Assembly: GCF_014851395.1 (NCBI RefSeq)
Contig: NW_024041373.1
Span: forward strand, 16,671,697-16,735,696
Reading direction: 5' to 3'
Origin: Micropterus salmoides
Taxonomy: Eukaryota; Chordata; Actinopteri; Centrarchiformes; Centrarchidae
Length of the DNA stretch: 64,000 nt
The notes beneath the pieces are model-generated. The model was not told where the DNA came from, did not search any database, and saw only the letters and a list, made by a program, of their open reading frames with translations. The first letter of the stretch is position 1. Each line of letters begins with the position of its first letter. Of this stretch, positions 18,116-29,200 are shown piece after piece. Both the position numbers and the translations under genes were made by a program.

Positions 18116-21100
18116 AACATGGACTCAGTCTGGCTTGTTGTTACTCTTTATAACATTTTCTCCTGCTCTAATACTGACAAAAATCTAATGCTTTAATTTG
18201 CACTTTTCTCCTCATACTGGGTTTGATAACCACTTTATCAAGGATTGTTTATGCAATGCCTAAGAACAAAATGCTAAAAAACATGTTGCTCTGCCTTTTT
18301 ATTGAGCTTATGTTTTAAAGAAGTGGATGAAAGCAGGGCTGAAAGCAAAAATTATGTGTTAATGTCTCGCTGAAATGTGACGACATCCTTCAGTGATCTG
18401 TGAGGATGAAAGTAAATCCATTTTGCTGAAAGCTGCGGCAAATGAAAAAGTGGCGGATTAAGTGGCCATCAATTTCTCAGTTGAGATAAGGTAGTGTAAC
18501 AATATCTGCCAGGATCTCACAGCGATAAAGACGTGGCCTTGCCTCAGCATTAAAGCAGCAGCTGCACTCTTGGGTTGATATACACTTTTTAAATACACTG
18601 TGACTCTATTTGTTCTTCAGCAGCCCTACAGTCATACATCATGTTTTGCAGTTTGATGGTCACAGGTCAGTGTGTCCCTTACACTAGAACATTAAATCTA
18701 TCACGGCCAATAAGCTTGTTGCTTAGAAAGAAATGGTTAATTATCTTGACCATATAAAGGTATACTGTATGAGTCATTTAAGTAACTTTATCTAATCAGG
18801 TAGTCTTAATGAGATCAAAATCTCTGTTAAGAAGACATGCCTGTCAAGCGAGGTTTATATTTAATACCATGTAGACCCATATTTATCAAACTGCTAAAAT
18901 ATTTTTTTTTACTTAAGGCAAAAATCTGGCAGTTTTTTTATTAGCCTTATTTGATTTGAATGTTTGATAGGATGTTACACCACGTTTCCTTTTTTTTTTC
19001 TATTATCAGGGGTGCAAACCACACCATTGAAGCTGGCATTGTTTTGTGTGCACTCACTATACATGCATTCTTCAGTTATTGTGGTACTAAATCATCTTTA
19101 TCGTATGATTTCTCTGATGTACACTGTCTGCCAGTAGCAGAATGTCTTTCCTGCTCCAGTTTAGTTTCCTTTTTGTTTCAATGTCGGACAACTTTCTATT
19201 ATTTAATCACCATTTACATTTTATAAACAATTTCGTAGAAATTTCCTGGAAATATTAGAGAACTTGCATATACACAAAGAATGTTGTCATGTCATAAATT
19301 AATCAAAAGCTTAATGTATTTTCTTTAAGAATGCAGAATGAACAATATGGCAGATGCAGGGTGAAATAATGTCTCTTATTGGCTATTTCTATGTGGGAAC
19401 ATGCAACATAGTTAAATAGTTACCTTCGGCTGTAAAAAACAAAACAAAACACTCACTATTTTACTCCTAAGCTGGGACTCATAAATGTAATTCTTAAAAG
19501 TTTGACAAATATATGCCAGGGCTTAGGAACATGATAAACATACATTGGGCCTACACTCCAAGAAAAATGTATATTTCTGCAGCATTATATGAGAGTTGTT
19601 TTCCATGCAATTGGACAGACCGTAGTGACACCAGATCTTGCTGGTTGATTGGGTGCCTCTCGCTTGAGGCCGTTTTCTCCGAGCTCTGCATCCGGGGTCA
19701 TGTGGTCTTCTAGCCAATAATGTCACAGTGAATGACTCCCCTCCAGTGCCTTTCAGGCTCATTGGGGCAAGAGAGCACCCAGTGTCTCCAAACATCCAGC
19801 ATATCTAATGCCTCAAACTGCCTGCCATTCAGGCTTTATAGTTCCACAATGGTGAGAACATTTGCTCTTTTAAAAAGCCACTGTGATGTTATTTTATGTT
19901 CTCCAGGGAATGTCCCTTAAAGTTTTGGTCACTAATTACTTTACACCACATTTGATACACATGTAATTGCTATGCCGTGCCCCAATTATTAATGTCCTAC
20001 AAGTACCCTATTGCCTGTTTTAGAAAGGGATAGGGTCTCCAGCTCTCCTGCTGAGGTGTCTGTTTCAAGACAGCTGTTGACAGCTCAAGTGAACTTGAGA
20101 GGTCTTAAGTCTGACAGCGAAGGATTTCTGTAGTCTACACTGGCAAGTCGTGGCTTTCCCCATCTATCTGCATGATGGAATGAATTTGTCTCGTTCAGCC
20201 TTCTGCTGGTTCTTGAGCATGTTAACTCTGAATGTCTCCAAATGTCCAACGGGATTACCAATCGACTGCTCTCACGTTAATATCCTCATGTGTCCCAATG
20301 AGACCCCTTGGCTAAAGTTCTGCTGGCCCGTAGGAACCACTCGCCCAAAAGCTGGCCCTTCATGGGAGATGATCAATTCAAGTCCTTTCTGCTTTGGCCA
20401 GCAATAAACACCAGGAAGATTTACTATGACATAATGTATGTAGCATGTGCTGCTGACGCTCTCACTATCTGTGACCTCTTGGGGAGCTTATTGTTGCTCT
20501 GGAATTTGGATCTCAATTGGCTCCTATACTGCTACTTATAGTTTGTATAGCAGTATGAATGGTTCCCCTGTTGTTTTCCTTTCTTACATTTGTCAGAGAG
20601 TATGCAGCATAAATAATATGTAGATATATTTGTAATTCTATGTGAATCCACAACATGAGTAAAATCTTTTGCTTTCAATAGAAGGCCTCCATTAACTGGA
20701 TCTACTTCCTGAAAAATAACATAACTTATTTAATAAAAATGAACATTGATATAACATTTCCTCATTGTGAGGCATTAGACATCTTTATTCTTTATAATTA
20801 TCTGCCCAGTATCACATTGATTCTTTCAAGAATTATATATTTTTTAATTAAAATGTTGTAATAAAAATTGAAAAAGAAAATGGCAGGCTGCTGTGGAGCA
20901 GCATCCTTTGCCTTTAATGTGACAGTTCCCAATTTTGCCAGCAGGAGGACAACTTCATAAGTGCTGCTCAAGGCCCATCCTTGAACACTTGCTGGTCAGA
21001 TGTTCAGTGGTACCACAAGTCAAAATGTGAAGTCAAAATGCACAACTCTGATGTGCAAGTTTTCAGATTGCCTTGCCTTCAGTGTTTTACAGCTCACCCC

Positions 21101-22059
21101 CCTCCCAGGTTAAAATATTCTGTTGCAGCAGCTATTTCTGTAGAAGCACTAATATTTCCCAGACAATAAATTACCATCATAAAACATCTATCTTCTTCAC
21201 ACCTTACTTTGGCATGTTTACTTTTCAAAATGATCTGTCCTTGAGATCATAATTCCACACTTCATGGCACATTTATCAGGTAATGTATCTATTGGCTCAT
21301 ATATATTTTGTTAATACCTTTACAACTTTCCTTAATACTTTGACTCACACAGAGTGCAGAAGGGATATGAACCTTAAATTGCACTGTCACTTACTTAGAA
21401 GCAATCAGAAAGACTAGGCGGGGCAGATTATTGGGGGTCATGCAAACAACCTCCAAGAAGTCCGGAGCCTTGTGACACAGGTGGCTGTGTGCAACTGCCT
21501 GGTCTGGTGCTCAGGGGTCAGTGGTTATTCAGGGCCCCAAGCCAGCTGTTTTCCCATATCTTTTGGTCTGGCTTGCTACTTGAGGAGCTTCCATGAGCAA
21601 CCATAAACTACCGCTGGTCATGCCTCACCGTCATCACCAATACCCACCTGTCTTTGACCCAACATGTGAGCTAAAAGTGAGCATATTACAGTAATTGACC
21701 GGGAAGGACATTCATAACACTCACTAACTGTGTGTGTGTGTGTGTGTGTGTGTGCGCGTAAGGCGTTTTATCTGGTTCAACAAAATGAAAACAGGGACGC
21801 CGTCATCCACGGATGAAAAGCCACGGGCTCAGTAATTGGAAAAAGGGGAGCACTATCCTTAATGAAAATTCAGTACATTAATATCCCTACAGGGACTGAC
21901 AGTGTTGTAGTCAGTGATGACTAACTTCACTTTATTGTCGTTTTATATCCACTGGTATCAATACAATATTCCTATAGGGACCGCAACATTATATGTGATG
22001 TATATATAGCGAGGTATAATCCTTACATGTATATGGTTGCTTTTCAAAGCCTCTTCCTT
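18116..22059. other. dlg5-kcnma1 intergenic region
   Basis: About 3.9 kb with no gene supported. Short ORFs on both strands are not conserved-looking and lack splice context. It includes a (TG)n tract at 21730-21757. Distal kcnma1 promoter elements may lie here, but none can be named with confidence. Confidence 0.75.
21730..21757. repeat. (TG)n microsatellite
   Basis: About 12 TG units ending in GCGCGTA, upstream of kcnma1. Confidence 0.95.
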
Positions 22060-22906
22060 TTTTTGCGACGTGCGTCATTGGCGCGCAGCAAAGACGCAAA
22101 GGCGCAATCGTAGCCTACTTCGTTTATACACAGCAGCGGAGATGTCAGCACTTGGCATAAACATCGTCGAGGTATTACTGCCCTCTGTCCGTCTTTATTA
22201 TTAGCGCTTCGCTCCGCCCTCCTACCTGTAAATCTCCCCGCTTTCCTCTGGAGCAGTTCTGACAGGCTCTCTCAGCTGGCCGCTCCGTGCCAGGGCTGCA
22301 GGGGACCGAATGGACACAGTGACATCCAGCCGAGCGCTCGTCCTTTTACGCAGAATTGACAACAATAACGCCCGCAAGAATATGTAGATTTCGGCACTGC
22401 AGTGGCGGCAAACCAACTGTAGGAGTTACTATATATCTGTGTATTTTTCGTTTTGTGGCAAACCGTTCACAGTCGATTTACTCTGAAAGAAAAGTGACAT
22501 TGATTCTCCGCCTGATGATCGACAGGATCCCTGAATGGAAGACGGCTAGAGAGGTCGCCTCCCCGAGAACAGGCTGTTGACATTTTTCATTGTCGCTGTG
22601 TTTACCACTCTCCGAGACATCATTGGCAGCCTCGACGGCTGCAAAACGACGCCGTCTTTACCATGGCTTTTGGCGTGAAAGAGCCAGAAACCCCCTCAGA
22701 TTGAGAAGCGCCTAAGATTCGTCATTATTGCGGATTTAAATGCCTCTCTCCAAGGGCCACCGACCCGCTATTTTAGTCAGGTTCGCGTGTGCGGTGTCTC
22801 ACGCTGTCACGAATAAACAATTCATAGGCTGCTAAATTACAGAAAGAGACTCCATCGGGTGGGTGAACATAATCTACAGGGAAGAGGGGATTTTTTTTCA
22901 AGCAAT
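22060..22906 (+). promoter_or_regulatory. kcnma1: kcnma1 CpG-rich promoter and 5' UTR region
   Basis: CpG dinucleotides become frequent from about 22064 (GCGACGTGCGTCATTGGCGCGC) to about 22830, unlike the AT-rich flanks. The zone carries a CRE-like GACGTGCGTCA and an inverted CCAAT box (ATTGG) at its start. This looks like a CpG-island promoter running into the 5' UTR. The start site cannot be fixed by eye. Several upstream ATGs occur, including ACCATGG at 22663. Confidence 0.65.
22663..22704 (+). other. uORF in kcnma1 5' leader
   Basis: A 13-codon ORF (MAFGVKEPETPSD, stop at 22702) starting in the optimal Kozak context ACCATGG. If the transcript starts upstream, it could reduce translation of the channel ORF. 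Confidence 0.4.
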
Positions 22907-22966
22907 ATGGCTGGTGAGTGGGGCTGGGGACGCTGGCACAGGCTCTCCAAGGCTCCTAAATGCTAG
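22907..22966 (+). other. uORF overlapping the kcnma1 start
   Basis: A 19-codon ORF from AATATGG (A at -3, G at +4), read in a different frame, with stop TAG at 22964. It overlaps the first kcnma1 ATG at 22960. Just inside it, ATGGCTG|gtgagt resembles a splice donor. Confidence 0.4.
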
Positions 22967-23250
22967 CTGAGGCAGATGGCACCGTTCCCCATGGAAGCGA
23001 CAGCTCTATGAGGACAAGCAATATCATTAATAACAAAAATCCGGACTCTTCAATCTTAATATCCAAGATGGAAGACGTTGTCATCCCGTTCTCGTCTGAG
23101 GTGCCCTGCGACAATAATGGACAGCGCATGTGGTGGGCATTCCTCGCCTCCTCCATGGTGACGTTTTTTGGGGGTCTCTTCATCATCCTGCTGTGGAGGA
23201 CCCTCAAATATATGTGGACTGTTTGCTGCCATTGCAACATCAAAACCAAG
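22960..23250 (+). CDS. kcnma1: kcnma1 coding exon 1 (N terminus, S0, palmitoylation site)
   Basis: The donor is ACCAAG|gtatga. Three in-frame ATGs at 22960, 23008 and 23068 correspond in position to the MANG, MSSN and MDAL starts described for mammalian BK. I list the longest; the ATG at 23008 (MRTSNIINNK) or 23068 (MEDVVIPF) may be the main start. The first 16 codons from 22960 do not resemble the Gly/Ser-rich mammalian tail. S0 is at residues 58-79, counted from 22960. Cys89, Cys90 and Cys92 match the S0-S1 cysteines that are palmitoylated in mammalian BK and control surface expression. Confidence 0.95.
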
Positions 23251-26200
23251 GTATGATTGTCACTGTTTCAGTATCACATAATCACAGAAACACATCCTCT
23301 AGACATCCCTGTGTTTTTCTATGTGCCACTGTCCTGTTCTGTAATGGCCTTCATTGTGCAAGTGACATGTCACTTGGCTGAATCTGATGTCTTCCTCTGC
23401 ACCCACTATACAGACATTGTGCCAATTGCAGTGCCTTTATAATGAATGCATCCCTTGAATGTGATTGTTATTATCTGCTGGCCCTGTTTACCAACTCCCA
23501 CTCCTGAATGAAGGGGGTGGTGTTGCATGACAGATATGGGTGGGATGAGAGGAAAGCAGTTCCTTCATTTTATTTTGCTTCGACATACATCAGACTATCC
23601 TCATGCCACATCAGTTGTTAACTTCCTGGGTGAAAGTAAACGATTAGAAGAGACATACAATCCTAATGAAGTCCACTGGGACTTCTTATGCAGACCCAAC
23701 AATATCAAGGCTGCCCCTTTCATGGTGTGCAACAACGCTGCAATATTAAATCCCTGGAAAAATCCTGTATACTTTTCACGGTTTTCTATTTGTTACACTG
23801 GCAGTGGTGGCTGCAATGTGTTTGTGCTGCACATTAAATATCTTTGTGGAATGATGGAGGTAACCTGTCTGTAGGACTAATATAAAAATAGGATAAAAAA
23901 AAGGGTGAATGCCCATTAGTTTGCTTGGGGTGGTCTGCAATAATGGTGAATCATGGCTGATTCACGTGTGTATTTAAGCCTGCTTCACACATGACTCACA
24001 CACTTGTGTATAGTGCAAGTGGTCCCCTGGCTGAACAAAGGGCCAGTGAAAAGATAATATTGCTCAGAGTGTGCAAAATATGGTCTGGGCATGTTTTATT
24101 TCATATTGCCTGCTTGGAATGAGAAAATGTTTTGATATTTAATACAAAAACAAAAATCAGGTAATGACGAGTGCTGTGACAGTGCCAATCTGTCTTTAGC
24201 ATTAAGTGCAAAGGGGTTGAAAAGAGGACGTAGTGACAATGATGGACTGAAGAAAGAGAGAGCGAGGGTAAACTTCTTTGTATTTGATATGTTTGGGTTG
24301 TGTCCAATTTAATTGGATGAGCAGTGGCCCCTCCTTTTGCTCTTATGTCGTGTCCTTTTGCTGGCCTTGGCCCCTTTATGCCCATTTGTGTTTAATGTTA
24401 TGAGAGGTGGGAGACAGGGCATAGAGTCATCATCCTTAAACGACAATAATAATAACACAGAAAATATGAGATGCAACTTTCTTATTTCCTCTAGTTTGTT
24501 GTTTTGTGTCTGAGCTGAATGTTACTTTGAGAAACACTCAATTGCAATCATTCAACATGATCCTTTATTGATATTCAGTGGAATCATGTTCATTTTCAAA
24601 AATCTGTTGTCCAAAGGAGTGTTTATAAAAAAATGTAAATGTTAGAGTTGGTGAAGATATTGTTTTACATTTGTGGAGCATAACTTGTGATACTGATTGC
24701 AATCATATCGCTCAGCCACAAAACTCTCCTATATAAACAAAAAAAAAAACATTACAGATATGTTCACTTTAGCTGTGTTGGATCTAGATCTCTCAAGTTA
24801 AGGCTCATTTCATTTCATTACTTTTGAATTGTCCAGCCAGGCTACTGGCCATGTTGAACAGTGCAGACATTTACACGATATCAGGGTTAAAATTCAATCT
24901 CTGGAATACAGATTACTTTCAAGTCTGCTTACAAAAAGTCATCCAGTCTAAACAGCTTTTGTTTACACTGAGACTGCTTTTTAGGCTATTACTTGGCTGT
25001 CAGCCTCCTGTCATTTTGTTCTGCCCATGGATTCCAGTATCAGAAATGTCACCAAACCATATGTCTTCCTTCATACTTCCCATGTCTGCTTACAAAAAGT
25101 GATGAAAAGAAACCATGCAAATATAATGAGGTACCATATTGTGTCTTCTGGTGGGTATCTGGTTGCATCTCATTCCTTGTAAATGAGGAGAAACAGTGAA
25201 AATGGAAGCATGTTTCTGTTGGTGCTCCCTCTCTGTGTTATTGTTGTGTTGCTGTGTGTGGAAGGCAGAGCCATGCCGTTAGGTGACTTTGGTAGGCTTG
25301 ACACTTGGCTGCAGAGGGAAAAGGCTTGTTAGGAGTATTAAGAAGGGGAAACTGGATCTCTGTTCAGCTGACTAGTGCGGCCGGCTAAGTTGGCATGTGT
25401 CAGAAACAGGATGCATAGTTGGTTTGGGGGGGGTGGGGGGGCTTTCTCTGGCACTACTGGGAACCTGGAATCAGAGGCAAGGAAATAGAGGTGGAAACTC
25501 TGAGAGAGACACAGGAGGAAGTGGAAACAGGGGGTGTGAGGGTGACGGAAGGTTTGAGAGGGGGTGTTGCATTGCATAGTGTCCCCCTGCGCTCTGCCAT
25601 TGACACACAGCTGTGTCCTAATTCTTTTAAATGGTCATCTTCTCTGTTGGGATTATAAGGAGATGTCATGGGTCATCGAGATCATACTGACAGAAGGAAA
25701 GATAAGGAAATAAAATGTTACAGTGCATCTTCTGTTCAGACTGTTTCTATAAAACACGGAATTGGGGCCTGATGGTGACCTGTATTGTACTGCTCTTATT
25801 TCTGTAAAGCCAGAAAGTCCAAGGAAGCAGGTAGCCTGTAATCACCTTTTTACTACTATCTTTCTATAACAAGATAGGACATATGTATAGCAGACAAGAA
25901 AACAATGTTTTATAGCTTTGGTGCTGTCTCCCGGCTAGACTAAAAAAGCAACATAAAATAAGAAACCAAACCCATATTGATTTTTCTAACTCTGTGCTGG
26001 TAATAGCAATATTTATAGCATCATTTATCTGCTGGCTGTTGCGGGCTCAAATGTCATTTTTAAACCACATGTCAACCACATTTGTAATTCGATTTGCCCT
26101 ACGTCTCCATGCAAACACCAGTTCTCAGGCAGGCAGGCTGCCTGGAGCTTCATTGTTTCATTCTCTTTTTTGCGGTGCAGTTCGAGACTTCACACACTCT

Positions 26201-29200
26201 AAATAAAGGGTTTCCTACTAAGGGAAAGACTCGCTCAAGACAATGCTAATGCATATGAATGGCTGACAGAAATAAGCACAGCCACTCAGTGATACTTAAG
26301 TGGAGGAAACCACTGCCATGTTGCGAGGCTTATTTGAGTTTTTGTGCTGTTTTCTGTGCTTTGCTGCTTTCACTGCTGAACGGTTATCTAATGGTCTAGT
26401 TATCTACTCTGCGTCATGCCACCTCCAGGAGTTCTTATATGATGCCTCTGTTATTTGGGATGCGTGGGGAAGAGGAGTATAGAGGCTTTGCGTATGTGGC
26501 ACCAGTCTCTATTTAAACACAAATGGCACCACCATCATGTGGACAAAATGGCTCTGTGAAAACACTAAAGAAATTGAAACACCTGACATGGTCTGCTACA
26601 GGGCTGGGGAATAAACAGAATTATTCATTCAATACATCACGTAACTACTTTCATCAACTTAACTCACTCATATTTATGTACAACAATCAATGGAATCTAA
26701 CCAGAAGTTTAATTAGCCAACAGCTTCTCTTTCACTCAACATATTGGAATTAAACATGACACAGAGATCAGAGGTGAGCCAACATAGGAAAGGAAATCAA
26801 TGCACTGATGTATAAAAAAAAATTGCTATGTAAATCTAATAATTTATCTTGTTAAGAAATACTAGTTAATATCGCCTGTCATTCTTGCAGCATAAAGGTT
26901 TTTTTTAGAGCTGAAATGAATAGTCAATCACAAAATTTATCCATCCACTGAAAATGAAATGCAATTAATCATTTAAGTAATTTTAAAGTCAACAAAACTT
27001 CAGCCACACTCTGGTTAATGCTGGTCAATTGTGATGATTTGCTTTAAAAGAAATCTTAGATGATAGTAAACAGAATATCCGAAAGGTTTGGACTGTTGGT
27101 CCGGAAAAAAAAAAGCAATCTGAATGTGTAAAGTTGGACTGTAGGACAATGTGAAACAATTAATTGAGAAAATACTTGGGAGGATGGATCTAAATTGACA
27201 GTAATCATTAGTTGCAGCTGGCAGTGGATGTGATCAGGAGGAGGAATAAGCTGCCTGACTCCTTTCACAAAGCTGTAGGGAGTTAGATGGTTTGCTCTTA
27301 GAAGTACCTGGAGTGGTGAACCACCAACTGCAAACTGGTCTGAGCTGACAATACAGAGGCACTGTACAAGCCAAGTCTGTCATGTATTTCAATTCACGCA
27401 CCAAACTACATGTGGTATCACTGTGTTTTGGTGAGATATATATACAAAATACACCTCACACCTCACATCAGTAAAACAGCCTCCCCCTCATCCCTGTAAG
27501 GTGCAAAATGTAGTGTTTTATGTGCATTTTATTGCCGACATCCATCAGGATTGTACACTTGGTTCTGTCCGAACAGCTAAACCAGACGGGTGATGGATTG
27601 AGCAGTCTACTCCTGGCATTTAGCTTTCCTGTGCTTAAGTCTAATCGAGGTGGCATTCTGTTGCATTATTCCTGTTTTGTACTTATACCTGTATGTTCTC
27701 AGCATGTGAATTAGTACAAATATCTTGACATCATTTCTGTACATACCCTCCCTCCATCCTCACATATTACAACAGACAATAAAACACATTTGTTTAACTA
27801 TAAGTTTAAGTTTACACTTTCAAATCTGATCTGATTGTTTCATATTTCGCATATCATTTTCAAAAATATGAGGATGAGCAGTTTCTGTACACACTGAGGT
27901 ACTTTCTCTGCAATTGCATGACTGTTAGTAGAACTGTTCAACATTTTTCTGTGAATGCAAATTGTACTTGAATGCATTTTTAGCTCCACATTGCCCTTGA
28001 TTCACACTTTAGTTTTGAACCTGAATATTGTACACATTTTTCATTTATTCTGTCTTTTGTCTGGATATCTGATGCTTTCTCTTCTGTATATTGTTTCTCC
28101 TATTTGTTTGCTGCTGCTCAGTATCCCCATAGCAATCATGGGATCATTAAAGTTTTATCTTATCTAATTAGGGTTTGATGTGCTGCACGTTGATTCTCCC
28201 TCGCTGAAGGCCAGACTCTACTCCTGTGATGTGACTAATAAAGAGCTGGGGTGAAGACACATCTGGTGCCATGGATCCATTTTCTCTGACCTCTCGCCAG
28301 TCTGCAGTTAGAGGGTTCATGATAAAGCAAATGTATTATCACTTAATATTAAATAGCTTTAAGTTTGAAGGTGGAAAGGTAATTTTGTTTTCTTCAGAGA
28401 TACGGCAGCCTCGGTCAATTTTAAATCACTTCAGTGCCTTTCCATAATTGAAGATTGTTATCGATGTTTATGCTCTAAGGCTTGGCTTTCACTGCAGAGC
28501 AATTAATCAAACCAGAGTTTGAAACCGACCTCAGTGTTTGCATGTGTTGGAGTCTGTGTCTACATTTTTGTCCACCTTTATGACAAGAAAAAAACAAATC
28601 TACTGCAGAGTGAATGAGGTATGCTGGGACACTCTTCAGTGTGCGTGCCTTTAGGTGCCTTCAGAGACGAACTGTTGTGCGCCCCTGTATTCCTTTGTAT
28701 TTGGCAATGGACCAGCTGCATTTCGCTAGGGCAGCATAGAGCACACTCCCTGACACCAGCTGTCACTCTTACTAACCTCAGCCCAGCCGTGGCCGGCTCG
28801 CCCACTTCATCCCACACTAGCTCGCTGAAATCTAGAGCTAATTGAGGAAATAAAATGACCTGCTAAAATGAGTACGCCAATACCACTGGATAACACAAAA
28901 CACATGACAAAGACTTGCTGTGCACATTAAGCTGTATCTATGTACACTTCCTTAGTTTTTTTATGTCATCTCAGGAATCTGTGTGCAGGCGGACTACTAT
29001 GTTCTCATGGCCAGTGGTTGGGTTGCATGTGTCTTGTCATGTGTTGTTGACACTTGCTGAGAGTGCGCATGCCTCACAGCTGTCCCAGGGCAAAGCGTGA
29101 CCAGTTTCCACCACAGCACGCATGGCTGTACCAGCACGCATGGCTGTACCCAGCCCCTCTTACCAGGAGTAGGGCTGCAACTAATTCTTATTTTCATTAT

